DNA of 64,000 nucleotides from an uncultured Pelagibacteraceae bacterium (lineage in GTDB: Bacteria > Pseudomonadota > Alphaproteobacteria > Pelagibacterales > Pelagibacteraceae). Where the stretch lies: positions 1 through 64,000 of the forward strand of contig CACGCL010000001.1 in the NCBI GenBank assembly GCA_902571525.1. The letters are read 5' to 3'. The notes below the pieces were generated by a model. It had not been told where the DNA came from, did no database searches, and saw only the letters and a program-made list of their open reading frames with translations. Positions 10,939 through 21,833 of the stretch are shown one piece after another. Numbering within the stretch: the first letter of the stretch is position 1; every line of letters begins with the position of its first letter. The translations under genes and the position numbers were made by a program.

Positions 10939-12054
10939 TTGTTAAAATTAAAAAAAATTATGACAATTTGTTTAATAGGCAAAAATTTAACTAGCTTAGT
11001 ATTATCAAAAGTTTTTGTTAATAAAGGCATAAATGTAGATCTTTATTACTCAAATAATAAAATAACAAATAATATGAAAAACACACTTTCTAGAACGATC
11101 GGATTGTCTAATGATAGTGTTAACTTTTTAGAAAGCTACAAAATTTTAAACAAAAAGGATTGTTGGAATATAAAACAAATTAAATTATATAATGAGAATG
11201 AATTTGATAGTTTTCTAAACTTTAAACCTGACAAAAATAGCTTCTCAATGATATCTTATAATGTTTTGAATAAATCATTAGAAACTAAATTAAAAAAAAA
11301 TAAGCGTATAAAAATAAAAAAGAAAAGATATCAAGTTTTTTCCCCTAATTTGTTAAAAAAAAATTATGAAATTATAATCATTACGGACACGAATAACTTT
11401 TTATTCAAAAAATATTTTGCTAGACACTTTAAAAAAAACTATAACAGCACAGCTTTTACCACTATCATCAATCACTCTAAAATACAAAATAACATAGCAG
11501 AGCAATATTTTACCAAGTTTGGCCCTTTAGCCTTTTTACCAATTTCAAATAATCAAACTTCAGTTGTTTTTTCTATATTTGATAAAGATTTAATTAAAGA
11601 TAAGGTAAAAATCAAAAATTTAATAGAAAAATACAACAGACACTATAAGATTAAGAATATCAGACCACTTCAAGAATTCCCAATTAACTTATTCTTATCT
11701 CGTAATTATTTTTATAAAAATATTTTATCATTTGGAGACGCCTTACACAAAGTTCATCCTCTAGCTGGACAAGGATTTAATATGACTATTAGAGATACAA
11801 AAATTTTAAGTGACTTAATTGACAAAAATTTAGCACTTGGACTAGATTTAAATACTATATTAGAAAAGTTCGAAATTGAAAGAAAGGATCCAAACTTTAT
11901 TTTTGCAATGGGTATAGATTTTTTACATGAGTTTTTTAAAGCAACAAATAAATACAATCTGAAAAATGTAGATTATTTATTTAGATTTCTTAACAAAAAC
12001 ACCTACTTTAAAAATAAAATTGAAAAATTTGCTGATAAAGGTTTTATTTTATAG
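10939..12054 (+). CDS. UbiH/UbiF-like FAD-dependent monooxygenase; likely start 10960 (MTICLIG)
   Basis: LSFGDALHKVHPLAGQGFNMTIRDTKILSDLI is the UbiH-family FAD motif. Confidence 0.8.
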   Translation: MLKLKKIMTICLIGKNLTSLVLSKVFVNKGINVDLYYSNNKITNNMKNTLSRTIGLSNDSVNFLESYKILNKKDCWNIKQIKLYNENEFDSFLNFKPDKNSFSMISYNVLNKSLETKLKKNKRIKIKKKRYQVFSPNLLKKNYEIIIITDTNNFLFKKYFARHFKKNYNSTAFTTIINHSKIQNNIAEQYFTKFGPLAFLPISNNQTSVVFSIFDKDLIKDKVKIKNLIEKYNRHYKIKNIRPLQEFPINLFLSRNYFYKNILSFGDALHKVHPLAGQGFNMTIRDTKILSDLIDKNLALGLDLNTILEKFEIERKDPNFIFAMGIDFLHEFFKATNKYNLKNVDYLFRFLNKNTYFKNKIEKFADKGFIL

Positions 12055-12753
12055 CTACTGTAATGTTTTGTTACTAAAGTCATCAGAGCTATAAATTTTT
12101 ATTATTTGCTCAAGTTTTTGTTTTCTAAACTTTAGATCTTTTGCTTCCAAAAGCATTTGCTTTTCCTCTTTTGAGAAAGGAGAAGCCATAGAAAGAGTAT
12201 TTATAGTTTGATCTAAGCTTTGTTTTTCTAACTCAGTCCAATTTATCATGTACCCTTGCTTTTCAAAAATTCTTTTAAGATCATTAAAAATAAGATTTAA
12301 ATCAGAAAAGCTTATATCCTCTTCATTATTATTTTCATCGTTTTCAAATCCGTCATAGTTTACTTTAAATTCTCTAAATGGCTTACCGTTACCTATTTCC
12401 TCAACAATATTAAATCTAGTAATTCCATTTAAAACTATCACGTATCTGCCATCATCAGTTTCATTAAAGCTAGATATTTTACCCAAACATCCAACTTTAA
12501 AAAGTTCTGGCTTATTTGGATTTATTATACCTTTTGGTTGTGACATGCCAATCATTCGATGAGATTTTATGCTTTCATCAATCATTTGAATATATCTTGG
12601 TTCAAAAATATTAAGAGGTGCAGAAGTATTTGGAAAAAAAATAAAATTTGAAAGAGGAAATACAGGTAATGTGTTAGGAAATTTGTTAATTTTATTCATA
12701 TAGTTTAAAAATAACAAATAATTGTTGAAAGATCTATGTTCATATTGTTGCAT
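12055..12753 (-). CDS. Lon N-terminal (substrate-binding) domain protein; likely start at 12699 (MNKINKFPNTLPVFPL)
   Basis: LPVFPLSNFIFFPNTSAPLNIFEPRYIQMIDE LON domain signature. Confidence 0.85.
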   Translation of the reverse strand: MQQYEHRSFNNYLLFLNYMNKINKFPNTLPVFPLSNFIFFPNTSAPLNIFEPRYIQMIDESIKSHRMIGMSQPKGIINPNKPELFKVGCLGKISSFNETDDGRYVIVLNGITRFNIVEEIGNGKPFREFKVNYDGFENDENNNEEDISFSDLNLIFNDLKRIFEKQGYMINWTELEKQSLDQTINTLSMASPFSKEEKQMLLEAKDLKFRKQKLEQIIKIYSSDDFSNKTLQ

Positions 12754-12800
12754 TATTATATTAAAAAAGGTTGTTTATTATTAAAAAAAAATCTTAATTT

Positions 12801-14243
12801 ATGAGTAATTTTGACGATAAAAGCTTCTATTCCAGAGGGCTAGATCTCTATAAAAAAAAACAATTAGATAATTCTCTAAATTTTCTCAGGAGGATAGGAA
12901 ACAAAGATCTAAATACTTTAAAATTAATATCCAAAATACACATAAAAAAAAAAGATTTTAACATCGCAAAGACCACCCTAATAGAAATTTTAAGATTAGA
13001 CAAAAAAAATTTATTTGCTTTAAATAATTTAGGTGATCTAAATAAGATTGAAAGAAATTTTAAAGATGCTGAAAAATATTATAAAAAATCAATTTCATAT
13101 GATGGAAATTTAATTTCAGGTTATTTTAATTTAGCATCGCTTTACGAGGACAAGGGTGAACTAGATCTTGCTAAAAAAAATTACCTCAAAGTAATTGAAA
13201 TTGATGATAAAAATTATGCAGCTTTCTTTAATCTACAAAGACTCCAGGAAAATTTAATAACTGAAGAAATAATTAAAAAAATTGATGAAGATTTAAAAAT
13301 TAATCAAAATTCTAAAAATAAAAGTATAGCTTATGGTCATTTTATTATTGCCAAGAATTACAGAAAAAAAAAAGAAGTTGAAAAAGAATTAATAGAATTG
13401 TCCAAAGGTCATGAAATTTTTTTTAACTCAGATCCAATTAATAAAGATGCAGTTAACCATTGGTTGGTAACTGTTCCAAAAATGGTAGAAAAGAATTTTC
13501 AATTTGAAAATCATAAAAAAAATGAAACTAAATCAAATAATATTGAGCCAATATTTATTTTTGGAATTCCAAGATCAGGCACAACCTTAGTAGAAACAAT
13601 AATCACTTCTGGTGATGATAAAATTCATAATGCTGGTGAAAACTTTATTTTGCAAAAGGCTTTACAAAAATCACAATTAAATAAAAAATTACAAGAAAAT
13701 GAAAAAACTATTAAAATAGATTTCAGTTTTTTAAAAAAAAATATTATAAACAGTTATATTAAGCAATTTTCTCCACAAACTGAAAAATTTAAGTTTATTG
13801 ATAGAACCATGACAAATTTTTTTTTTTCGGAGATTTTATTGGAACTATTTCCAAATGCTAAAATTATTAATTGCAAAAGAAACAATTTTCATAATCTTAT
13901 TGCCATTTATCAACAATGTTTAAATAATTTACCATGGTCACATAACGTCGAAGATATAAAAAAATATATTTCTATCTATAATTTTAAATTAAAAAATTTA
14001 AACAAAAATTATAGAAAAAATATCTTAAATATTGAATTAAAAACATTAACAGAATTTCCTGAAGAAACTTCAAAAGAAATAATGTCATTTTGTAATTTAA
14101 AATGGTCTGATAAAGTCCTTAAATTTTATGAAAGAAAAGACTTAATATGTACTACTGCAAGCAATATACAAATTAGGAAAAAAATTTATAAATATGATAG
14201 TGCAAAATTTTTACCTTACAAAGAATATTTTGACAATTTTTAA
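12801..14243 (+). CDS. TPR-repeat sulfotransferase
   Basis: N-terminal TPRs, then IFIFGIPRSGTTLVETIITS (5'-PSB loop) and NAGENFILQ. Confidence 0.85.
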   Translation: MSNFDDKSFYSRGLDLYKKKQLDNSLNFLRRIGNKDLNTLKLISKIHIKKKDFNIAKTTLIEILRLDKKNLFALNNLGDLNKIERNFKDAEKYYKKSISYDGNLISGYFNLASLYEDKGELDLAKKNYLKVIEIDDKNYAAFFNLQRLQENLITEEIIKKIDEDLKINQNSKNKSIAYGHFIIAKNYRKKKEVEKELIELSKGHEIFFNSDPINKDAVNHWLVTVPKMVEKNFQFENHKKNETKSNNIEPIFIFGIPRSGTTLVETIITSGDDKIHNAGENFILQKALQKSQLNKKLQENEKTIKIDFSFLKKNIINSYIKQFSPQTEKFKFIDRTMTNFFFSEILLELFPNAKIINCKRNNFHNLIAIYQQCLNNLPWSHNVEDIKKYISIYNFKLKNLNKNYRKNILNIELKTLTEFPEETSKEIMSFCNLKWSDKVLKFYERKDLICTTASNIQIRKKIYKYDSAKFLPYKEYFDNF

Positions 14244-14288
14244 GTAAAAAAGTCTATTGCTTAATTCTTTAAAAGCATTTAACTTCGG

Positions 14289-14294
14289 TATAAT
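14289..14294 (+). promoter_or_regulatory. -10 element of the tRNA-Gly promoter
   Basis: Perfect TATAAT, 7 nt before the tRNA 5' end. Confidence 0.55.
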
Positions 14295-14301
14295 TTAATA
14301 A

Positions 14302-14376
14302 GCGGGCGTAGCTCAGTGGTAGAGCGTCTCGTTGCCAACGAGAAGGTCGTGGGTTCAAGTCCCATTGCCCGCTCCA
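14302..14376 (+). tRNA. tRNA-Gly (anticodon GCC), CCA encoded
   Basis: GCGGGCG...TGCCCGC acceptor stem, CTCGTTGCCAACGAG anticodon arm, GGGTTCAAGTCCC T-arm, terminal TCCA. Confidence 0.97.
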
Positions 14377-14390
14377 AATAAGGTAAATAT

Positions 14391-14729
14391 ATGGAAGACT
14401 TATCAAAAAAAAAATGTGTTCCTTGTGAAGGTGGTATTCCATCGTTCAATTTAGGTGAAATTCATAATTACCTAAAAAAGGTTGACGGATGGGATGTTAA
14501 AAAAAATGAAAATGATAATTTTTATTTATTTAAAGAATTTAAATTTGAAAACTTTATAAATGCACAAAATTTTGTAAATAAAGTTGGTACCATTGCAGAG
14601 ACAGAAGGTCATCATCCTGATATATGGTTTGGTTGGGGTTATGCCAGGGTTAAAATATTTACTCATGCGATTAATGGTCTTGCAGAGAGTGATTTTATTC
14701 TCGCGTCCAAAATAGATAAGATCAATTAA
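14391..14729 (+). CDS. phhB: Pterin-4a-carbinolamine dehydratase
   Basis: AETEGHHPDIWFGWGYARVKIFTHAINGLAESDFILASKID. Confidence 0.92.
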   Translation: MEDLSKKKCVPCEGGIPSFNLGEIHNYLKKVDGWDVKKNENDNFYLFKEFKFENFINAQNFVNKVGTIAETEGHHPDIWFGWGYARVKIFTHAINGLAESDFILASKIDKIN

Positions 14730-16264
14730 TGTCTAAAATGTCTTGTTTTTGAAAAGACTAGCACTGTATCAGTGTCATTTGCAAATTTTATTATTTCTTT
14801 ATCTCTCATAGATCCATATGGCTGTATAATTGCTTTTACTCCCGATTGAACTAAGGTTTCGATACCATCAACAAAAGGAAAAAAAGCATCAGAAGCTGCA
14901 ACAAGGTTTTCGGTACTGTGTTTAAACTTTTTCATTTTATTTACAGCAATTTCGCAACTATCAACCCTGCTAGGTTGTCCCGATCCAATACCTACTGTTG
15001 AATAATTGTTTGTCAATACTATTGCATTTGATTTTACAAATCTACAAATACTAAAAGCAAAAATTAGGTCATTTAAAATTTTTTTGGTTGGTTTCTTTTT
15101 TGAGACAATCTTAAAATTATTTTTATTGAAGTTATTATTATCTGAATTTTGTAGGATAAAATTTTTTGAAAGTGAATTAAATACAATTTGTTCAGGATCG
15201 AATATTTGAGAATTTCTAATAATTCTCAAATTTTTTCTTGTTTTTAAAATTGATAAAGCCTTAGTATCAAAATCTTTCGCAACGACTACTTCAAAAAATT
15301 TTTTACTAATTTCCTTTGCAGTTTTGTAATTTATTTTATAATTGCATATAATAACACCACCAAAGGCACTTATAGGATCACAGTCAAAAGCTTGCTTGAA
15401 GCTTAATAGTTGTTTATTATCAATTGACACACCCGAAGGATTGGCATGTTTTATTATAGTAGTTCCAATACCCTTTGGTAGACTATTTGCAATATCAAGA
15501 CCGTAATAAATATCATTATAATTGTTATAACTTAATTCTTTGCCATTTAATTTCTCTAAATGATCAAAGTTATCTTGAGAGTATAATGCTCCTGATTGAT
15601 GAGGATTTTCTCCATATCTCATTTTATTGATAAGAGTTCCACTTAATGTGATCTTTTCTGGATACCTGTTATTTATTAACTTATTAAAATATTTCGAAAT
15701 ATTAGAATCATAATGAGCAGTTTCTGTAAACGCTGCTTGTGATAATCTTTTTCTGAAACTTAAGGATGTTGATCCATTATTAGTAATGATTTCTTCGATT
15801 AAGCTTTCTAATTGATTGTTTGAAGTTAACACTGATACATGTTTAAAATTTTTTGCCGCAGATCTTGCTAGCGCTGGACCACCAATATCTATATTTTCAA
15901 TAATTTTATTCTCATTTTTAGTTTTTAAAATAGTTTTTTCAAAAGGGTAAAAATTAACAATTACCAAATCTATATTCTTAAATTTTTTTAATTTCATTTG
16001 CTTAATATGTTTTTTATTGTCTCGTTTAAACAATATTCCTGAATGAATTTTAGGATGAAGTGTTTTAACTCTCCCATCTAAAATTTCTTGAAAATTTGTA
16101 TAATCACTTATTTCTAAACAAGAAAATCCACATTTTTTTATATATTTGAAAGTTCCACCTGAACTTAAAATTTCAACTTTAAATTTTCTTAAAGTCGGCA
16201 ATATTCTAGCAAGCTTAGATTTATCAGAGACAGATATTAGAGCTCTTTTAATTTTTTTCTTCAT
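14726..16264 (-). CDS. purH: Bifunctional AICAR transformylase/IMP cyclohydrolase
   Basis: RALISVSDKSKL, HPKIHSGILFKRDN, MRYGENPHQSGALY, KHANPSGVS. Confidence 0.97.
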   Translation of the reverse strand: MKKKIKRALISVSDKSKLARILPTLRKFKVEILSSGGTFKYIKKCGFSCLEISDYTNFQEILDGRVKTLHPKIHSGILFKRDNKKHIKQMKLKKFKNIDLVIVNFYPFEKTILKTKNENKIIENIDIGGPALARSAAKNFKHVSVLTSNNQLESLIEEIITNNGSTSLSFRKRLSQAAFTETAHYDSNISKYFNKLINNRYPEKITLSGTLINKMRYGENPHQSGALYSQDNFDHLEKLNGKELSYNNYNDIYYGLDIANSLPKGIGTTIIKHANPSGVSIDNKQLLSFKQAFDCDPISAFGGVIICNYKINYKTAKEISKKFFEVVVAKDFDTKALSILKTRKNLRIIRNSQIFDPEQIVFNSLSKNFILQNSDNNNFNKNNFKIVSKKKPTKKILNDLIFAFSICRFVKSNAIVLTNNYSTVGIGSGQPSRVDSCEIAVNKMKKFKHSTENLVAASDAFFPFVDGIETLVQSGVKAIIQPYGSMRDKEIIKFANDTDTVLVFSKTRHFRH

Positions 16265-17886
16265 ATCTTTTTTAATTCCCAGTTTATAACTTCTTCTTCT
16301 TTTATAATTTCGCCATTAATGTAAATATTTTTATTTTCTGTATAAACGTCCTTTTTTCCAAAGTACAATCCTTGTTCAACTCCAAAACTTTTACTATCAC
16401 AAGTAAATTTCCAACCAGATTTTTTAAGCTGCAGTAAAATAGACTTTTTATCCTGAGTTTTAATTGCATTAGTTTCTGGCATTAAATGAAACCTAATATC
16501 AAAGCCAATTTTTTTAAAATCCTTTTTGCAGATTATCCTATCCTCTCCAATGTATTTGAGTTCTTTTGGAATAAATTTTATATTTCTTTGATGTAAAATA
16601 CCGTATTCTTTTAAATAGCCATCATGAGTTCCTTGCAATTCCCAAATCTCTTCATCAAAGTAAATTTTTTTGTTTGATACTCTTAAAGTATTTTCCAAGA
16701 TAGAATGGCTTAAATTATTCTTTTTAAATTTACATGACGACCTATCATCAATCGAGAGTGACGAGTGTGCGGCTGTAGATTTTGATAAAATATTTAATTT
16801 GTGATTGTAATTTTGAAAATACCCACAATTAGTGATTAATTTTTCTTTGTCATGAAAAATTTCAAATGACAAAGCACCTGACTGGTAGTCTTTTGAATAT
16901 CTTTTTTCTGGAGTTGGTCCAAGATCAATTATTATTTTGTTTTTTTTGTTTTTTAGTATTGAGTAACCTCCAAGGCTATTTAGTTTACTTTTAAATTTAT
17001 AATTATGATCTTTAAAATATTTTTTGAGTGCAATGATATTTATATTGTGACTACCATTAAATAAATATCTTCCATCATTTTCTTCAAAATAAAAATCAAA
17101 GGCCTGACCAAGATAAAAAATTATTTCATTCAAATACTCTGGTATTTCTGTGTTAGAATCTTTTAACAACTCTCTTATAAATACAAAATACTTTAAATAA
17201 AATATTACTTGTCTTGGATTTCTAGATTTTGGAAAGCCATCATTATCAAAAATTGTATTGATTATCTTTTTTAATAATTGAAATCCAATATTTAGATATT
17301 GTGATTGATATTTAAAAGATAAACCACCCATAATAATTGCTGAACACCCAATCATCTTATCGCTAACAGATTCAGTATTTTGTATTTCATTAGTTAAATG
17401 ATTTAATTGTTTTTTGATCGCTTTCGTGAATATAACTTTAAATTTTTCATCAGATTCATGATAGAAGCTGTTACTATTTGCTATCCAGGATATTATTCTT
17501 TTTGAAAGAATATCTAATTCCCAACTTTTATAACAATAATTATGATTATATTTAGTCCAATTAGAAATAACAGACCTAGTAATTTTTTTTGAGGATTTTA
17601 AGTCAATAGTAAATAACCAAAAAAAACTATGTAATTTTTTAAAATCTTTTTCTGATATATTTTTACTTTCCCAAACATTTTCAATTTTATAGTCTTCAAC
17701 CCTATGTTTTCGATCATTAATTTTTACAATACAATCGAAAATTTTAAGGTGTGGGATATATTCAAATCCTCCATCAAAAATTTTTGAAATTTTGGTGTCA
17801 TAAATGTTCGAATTTAAATAAATTTTTTTTATTTGTTTAGCAAAGTACAAAAAAGGATTATTCATAGAATTTTCTTTGTAACCCAT
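16261..17886 (-). CDS. Heparinase II/III family protein
   Basis: NGSHNINIIALKKYF, HDKEKLITNCGYFQNYN...TAAHSSLSIDDRSS; rpe-heparinase-purH synteny. Confidence 0.85.
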   Translation of the reverse strand: MGYKENSMNNPFLYFAKQIKKIYLNSNIYDTKISKIFDGGFEYIPHLKIFDCIVKINDRKHRVEDYKIENVWESKNISEKDFKKLHSFFWLFTIDLKSSKKITRSVISNWTKYNHNYCYKSWELDILSKRIISWIANSNSFYHESDEKFKVIFTKAIKKQLNHLTNEIQNTESVSDKMIGCSAIIMGGLSFKYQSQYLNIGFQLLKKIINTIFDNDGFPKSRNPRQVIFYLKYFVFIRELLKDSNTEIPEYLNEIIFYLGQAFDFYFEENDGRYLFNGSHNINIIALKKYFKDHNYKFKSKLNSLGGYSILKNKKNKIIIDLGPTPEKRYSKDYQSGALSFEIFHDKEKLITNCGYFQNYNHKLNILSKSTAAHSSLSIDDRSSCKFKKNNLSHSILENTLRVSNKKIYFDEEIWELQGTHDGYLKEYGILHQRNIKFIPKELKYIGEDRIICKKDFKKIGFDIRFHLMPETNAIKTQDKKSILLQLKKSGWKFTCDSKSFGVEQGLYFGKKDVYTENKNIYINGEIIKEEEVINWELKKI

Positions 17887-17893
17887 AAAATAT

Positions 17894-18553
17894 TTATCCT
17901 GACTTTAAAAAATTTATATTTTTTTTTATGTCCCCATGATTTTCTTTAAAAATTGTAGTTCCTGAGACCAAAACATTTGCGCCAGCTTTTAGAACGTCTC
18001 TAAAATTTGAAAAGTCTATTCCACCATCGACCTCAATATCGAATTCAAATTTTCTTTTATTCCTGATTTCATTAATTCTTTCAATTTTTTTTAAAACATC
18101 TTTTATAAATTTCTGTCCACCAAAGCCTGGAAAAACACTCATAATTAAAACTAAATCAACTTGTTCTAAATATTGCTCTATAATTTCAATTTTTGTATCC
18201 GGATTTAGTGAAAGGCCTACTTTTTTTTTATATTTTTTTATTTCATCTATTGATCCCTGCAAAGATGTTGTTGCCTCAGGATGTATTGTAATTATATCAG
18301 CCCCACTTTCCGCATAATCTTTTATATATTTGTGCACAGGATTAATCATCAAGTGCACGTCGAATGGTAAGCTGGTATATTTTCTCAAAGCTTTTATTAC
18401 AGGCGGGCCTATAGTTAGGTTTGGTACAAAGTGACCATCCATAACATCCACGTGTATCATATCAGCACCATTCTTTTCTAAACTTTCTATTTCTTTTCCA
18501 AGTTGACTAAAATCAGCTGATAAAATAGAGGGTGATATTTTTATTTTTTTCAT
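17894..18553 (-). CDS. rpe: Ribulose-phosphate 3-epimerase
   Basis: ISPSILSADFSQLGKE, HVDVMDGHFVPNLTIGP. Confidence 0.97.
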   Translation of the reverse strand: MKKIKISPSILSADFSQLGKEIESLEKNGADMIHVDVMDGHFVPNLTIGPPVIKALRKYTSLPFDVHLMINPVHKYIKDYAESGADIITIHPEATTSLQGSIDEIKKYKKKVGLSLNPDTKIEIIEQYLEQVDLVLIMSVFPGFGGQKFIKDVLKKIERINEIRNKRKFEFDIEVDGGIDFSNFRDVLKAGANVLVSGTTIFKENHGDIKKNINFLKSG

Positions 18554-18595
18554 TGATACTTAAATACTAGTATCAATATTTGTTTTTTTTTTGAA

Positions 18596-18946
18596 TTATT
18601 TTTTACCGAATAATTGATATATTTGTGAAGCAATTTCACTTTCCAATGGAAAAGAAAGCATACCCATCACCGAATAGCCCATTAAGTAAGGCATCAAATA
18701 AAATCTAAACATGAAGAAAAACCAGGCAACATATAAAGGCACCAAAGGCTTTATTATGAAAGATGGGGTTATAAATCTAAAAATCGTAATAAAGGGATCC
18801 GTTAATTTGACAAAAACCCTCATAAAGAAAAAACTAGAGTCTTCTCTTTGAAATATATTCATTGCTACTCTACCTATTAAAGTCCACATAATCATACCCA
18901 TAACGTAATCAATCAAGTATATAATTGGATGAAAGTTTGCGGACAT
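18596..18946 (-). CDS. YggT-like integral membrane protein
   Basis: FVKLTDPFITIFRFITP resembles the YggT LTDPFL..IR..TP motif; multiple TM segments. Confidence 0.55.
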   Translation of the reverse strand: MSANFHPIIYLIDYVMGMIMWTLIGRVAMNIFQREDSSFFFMRVFVKLTDPFITIFRFITPSFIIKPLVPLYVAWFFFMFRFYLMPYLMGYSVMGMLSFPLESEIASQIYQLFGKK

Positions 18947-18966
18947 GTTTAAATTGAAGAGTTTTT

Positions 18967-18991
18967 AAGGGGCGAATACTTTTCGCCCCTT
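18967..18991 (-). terminator. GC-rich stem-loop downstream of the symporter gene
   Basis: Perfect 10-bp stem AAGGGGCGAA/TTCGCCCCTT with 5-nt loop; only a weak T tract on the minus strand. Confidence 0.6.
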
Positions 18992-19004
18992 AATAATTAA
19001 GTAT

Positions 19005-20825
19005 TTAGTGTTGTCTTCCTAGTATTGCTTTACCACTTGGCACACGAACTTCGTCTACCATTTTCTGTGTTGCAGCATCTGGTGCTTTAGTCATTAAGCT
19101 GACTACTACCATTAATACTAAACTTACTACTGATCCAACAATACCAAATGTTAACTGAGTAATATCTAAGAAACCAGGGTAACCACTTCTTACAGCAATT
19201 AAGTACGCTGTACCAGCAGCTAGTCCTCCTAGCATTCCTGCGACTGCTCCTTGAGCATTTGCTCTCTTCCACCATACTCCAAGTACAAGTGGGAAGAATA
19301 ATCCTGACATCGCAAAGTCAAAAGCCCAGATAACTGAACCTAAGATACCTTGAATTTCAAGAGCTGCAATTGTTGCTCCAGCAAAACCAATTAATACAAG
19401 TAGCACCCTTGCTATTAACAGCCTTTTAGCTGTCTCTGCTTTAGGGTTAATCATCTTGTAGTAAATGTCGTGAGATAATGCATTTGATATCGCTAAAACT
19501 AATCCGTCAGCTGTTGACATGGCAGCAGCCATACCTCCAGCAGCAACTAGACCAGAAATTACGTATGGTAATCCAGCTATTTCAGGAGTAGCTAATACTA
19601 CGGCTTTACCACCCATGAAAAACTCGTTTAATTCGAGTGTTCCATTTCCGTTAAAGTCGCTTACAAACATTAAGTTTGCTTGGTTCCAGTTTTGGTACCA
19701 GTCTATAGCTTGAACTTCAGAAATTGATTTACCAATAATTCCTGTTGCTAAATTTGGATCCATTAAAGATAGTTTAGATAAAGTAGCTAACATAGGTGCT
19801 GATGAATAAAGTAGGAATATAAAGAATAATGACCAACCTACTGATCTTCTAGCAGCTTTTACACTTGGAGTAGTGAAATATCTCATCATAACGTGTGGTA
19901 ATGAAGCTGTTCCAGCCATCATACAAACCGCTAAAGAAATAAATTTCCAAGGTGTAGTGTTAACTTCAGCATGCGCTTTAGTTATACCTGATAGTCCTTT
20001 AGGAACCTCTTTTAGATCTGCTGCAGAGTTTTTAATACTTCCCAAACCAAATTGAGATTCTAACTCAGCTATTCTAGCAACTTCATCAGCTAACATTAAG
20101 TGCGGAAATACTCCAGCACCCATTTTGTTACTGATCCAGAATACAGGTAACAAGTAGGCTATAATCAATACGATATACTGAGCTACTTGTGTCCAGGTAA
20201 CTGCTCTCATTCCACCAAGCATTGAACACATCAATATACTTGCTAATCCTACGTAAACAGCAATATTAAAAGGAATATCAAGTGCAACTGATGCAATTGT
20301 TCCCGTAGCATTAATTTGTGCTGTTACATAAGTGAATGATGCAACTGTTAAGACTATTACCGCAGATAATCTAGCTAAGTTTCCGCCATATCTAGTTCCG
20401 ATGAAATCTGGTACCGTATAGCAACCAAATTTTCTCAAATATGGTGCTAATAGCGAAGCAACTAGTACGTATCCACCCGTCCAACCGACAAGTAGTGCCA
20501 TATAACCATAACCTTTAAAGTAAATTCCTCCAGCCATCGCAACGAATGAAGCACCTGACATCCAGTCAGCTGCTGTAGCCATTCCATTGAACACTGTTGG
20601 AACTTGCCTTCCGGCTAAGTAATATGCATCAACTTGAATTGTTCGAGATAGGTAACCAATTAGTGCATAAATTAAAACTGTGAATGCAACAAAGCAAATA
20701 CCAATTACTTTTGCAGACATTCCAGCTTGTTCTCCAATCGCCATCAAGATTATGAAAACAATAAAACCACCGGTGTACGTTCCATAAATCTTGGGAAGAT
20801 TGTCAATAAATTTACCTTTAAACAT
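19005..20825 (-). CDS. Sodium:solute symporter family protein (acetate/monocarboxylate permease-like, VC_2705-type)
   Basis: DAYYLAGRQVPTVFNGMATAADWMSGASF, SLPHVMMRYFTTPSVKAAR; paired with a DUF4212 small subunit. Confidence 0.9.
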   Translation of the reverse strand: MFKGKFIDNLPKIYGTYTGGFIVFIILMAIGEQAGMSAKVIGICFVAFTVLIYALIGYLSRTIQVDAYYLAGRQVPTVFNGMATAADWMSGASFVAMAGGIYFKGYGYMALLVGWTGGYVLVASLLAPYLRKFGCYTVPDFIGTRYGGNLARLSAVIVLTVASFTYVTAQINATGTIASVALDIPFNIAVYVGLASILMCSMLGGMRAVTWTQVAQYIVLIIAYLLPVFWISNKMGAGVFPHLMLADEVARIAELESQFGLGSIKNSAADLKEVPKGLSGITKAHAEVNTTPWKFISLAVCMMAGTASLPHVMMRYFTTPSVKAARRSVGWSLFFIFLLYSSAPMLATLSKLSLMDPNLATGIIGKSISEVQAIDWYQNWNQANLMFVSDFNGNGTLELNEFFMGGKAVVLATPEIAGLPYVISGLVAAGGMAAAMSTADGLVLAISNALSHDIYYKMINPKAETAKRLLIARVLLVLIGFAGATIAALEIQGILGSVIWAFDFAMSGLFFPLVLGVWWKRANAQGAVAGMLGGLAAGTAYLIAVRSGYPGFLDITQLTFGIVGSVVSLVLMVVVSLMTKAPDAATQKMVDEVRVPSGKAILGRQH

Positions 20826-21088
20826 TAGTCATCCTCTCTTTCAGAAAAGCCGAACTCTTCATCAATCTTTTCTTGTCTTCCCGCAAACCAAAAAATTAGT
20901 ATTACGAAAATTCCAAGAGAACCTTGACATGTCATGTAATATGACAATGGATATCCAAAAGGTCTTATAGATGATGATTGCATTTCGGCACCGAAAAGAA
21001 AGATGCCAATAGAGAAAACGAACCAGATTGCTAGCGTTATAAAAAGCAGGCCTCTAGTCTTTTCCCAATGTTGTGCTTGTTTTGACAT
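20825..21088 (-). CDS. DUF4212 sodium/substrate symporter small subunit
   Basis: Two TM segments, HWEKTRGLLFITLAIWFVFSIGIFLFG...PLSYYMTCQGSLGIFVILIFWFAGRQEKID; strong SD GGGAGGG upstream. Confidence 0.88.
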   Translation of the reverse strand: MSKQAQHWEKTRGLLFITLAIWFVFSIGIFLFGAEMQSSSIRPFGYPLSYYMTCQGSLGIFVILIFWFAGRQEKIDEEFGFSEREDD

Positions 21089-21206
21089 TTTTTTCCCTCC
21101 CTATAGGTTAAAAAACGAAAGATTACTCATTATGAAAAATATTGGAACCCCTAAAATTCTCGTATTTTTTGCTATTTTGTAATATATTTCAACTTTAAGT
21201 ATATAT

Positions 21207-21833
21207 ATGGGCCTAAAATATAGATTCAATCTGAAAGACATAAAAATCGAGGACTTCAAAGTGTATCTTTTGGCAATGTTTAAGGGAATTTTGCCAAAAA
21301 AAAAAATTAAGAATTTTCTAGATTTGGAAGAATTTATCCAAAAAAAATCTGCATGGGTTTCTCAAGTAACTTTATACAATTATTTAAAAACTAGGATGGG
21401 AACTAAATATGTTCTTCATTTTAATAATGATGTTTTTCTTGAGTCGATAAATTTAGCAAAATGGAATATTTATATTATAGCTTTACAAGATCTTACCTTT
21501 TTCACATTTTCATATATTCATAACAACTTTAATTTGGATGATTTTGAAAAATCTAAGAGGATTTATGAATCAATTTTAGAAGAGGAATTAAAAAATGGAT
21601 TACCGGAGGAAATAGCAGCTCACGGAAGAAAAACATTTTCAGAAAGATATCAAAAAATTGATTGGAAAAAATATTTTAAATCTCTTCCTTTCAATCCTAG
21701 CGCACTTACACTTTATAAGTGGGCTCCGATAGCTGAAGAACTTAAAACTTTAGACAGAAAAATAGTTTTGAATTCCATGATACTCAAATGGGATAATATT
21801 AAGGATGAGTTTGTAAAACTTATAAAATTTTAA
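21207..21833 (+). CDS. Uncharacterised protein
   Basis: 208-aa ORF in a gap with no competing ORF, between the symporter operon and acs. Confidence 0.7.
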   Translation: MGLKYRFNLKDIKIEDFKVYLLAMFKGILPKKKIKNFLDLEEFIQKKSAWVSQVTLYNYLKTRMGTKYVLHFNNDVFLESINLAKWNIYIIALQDLTFFTFSYIHNNFNLDDFEKSKRIYESILEEELKNGLPEEIAAHGRKTFSERYQKIDWKKYFKSLPFNPSALTLYKWAPIAEELKTLDRKIVLNSMILKWDNIKDEFVKLIKF

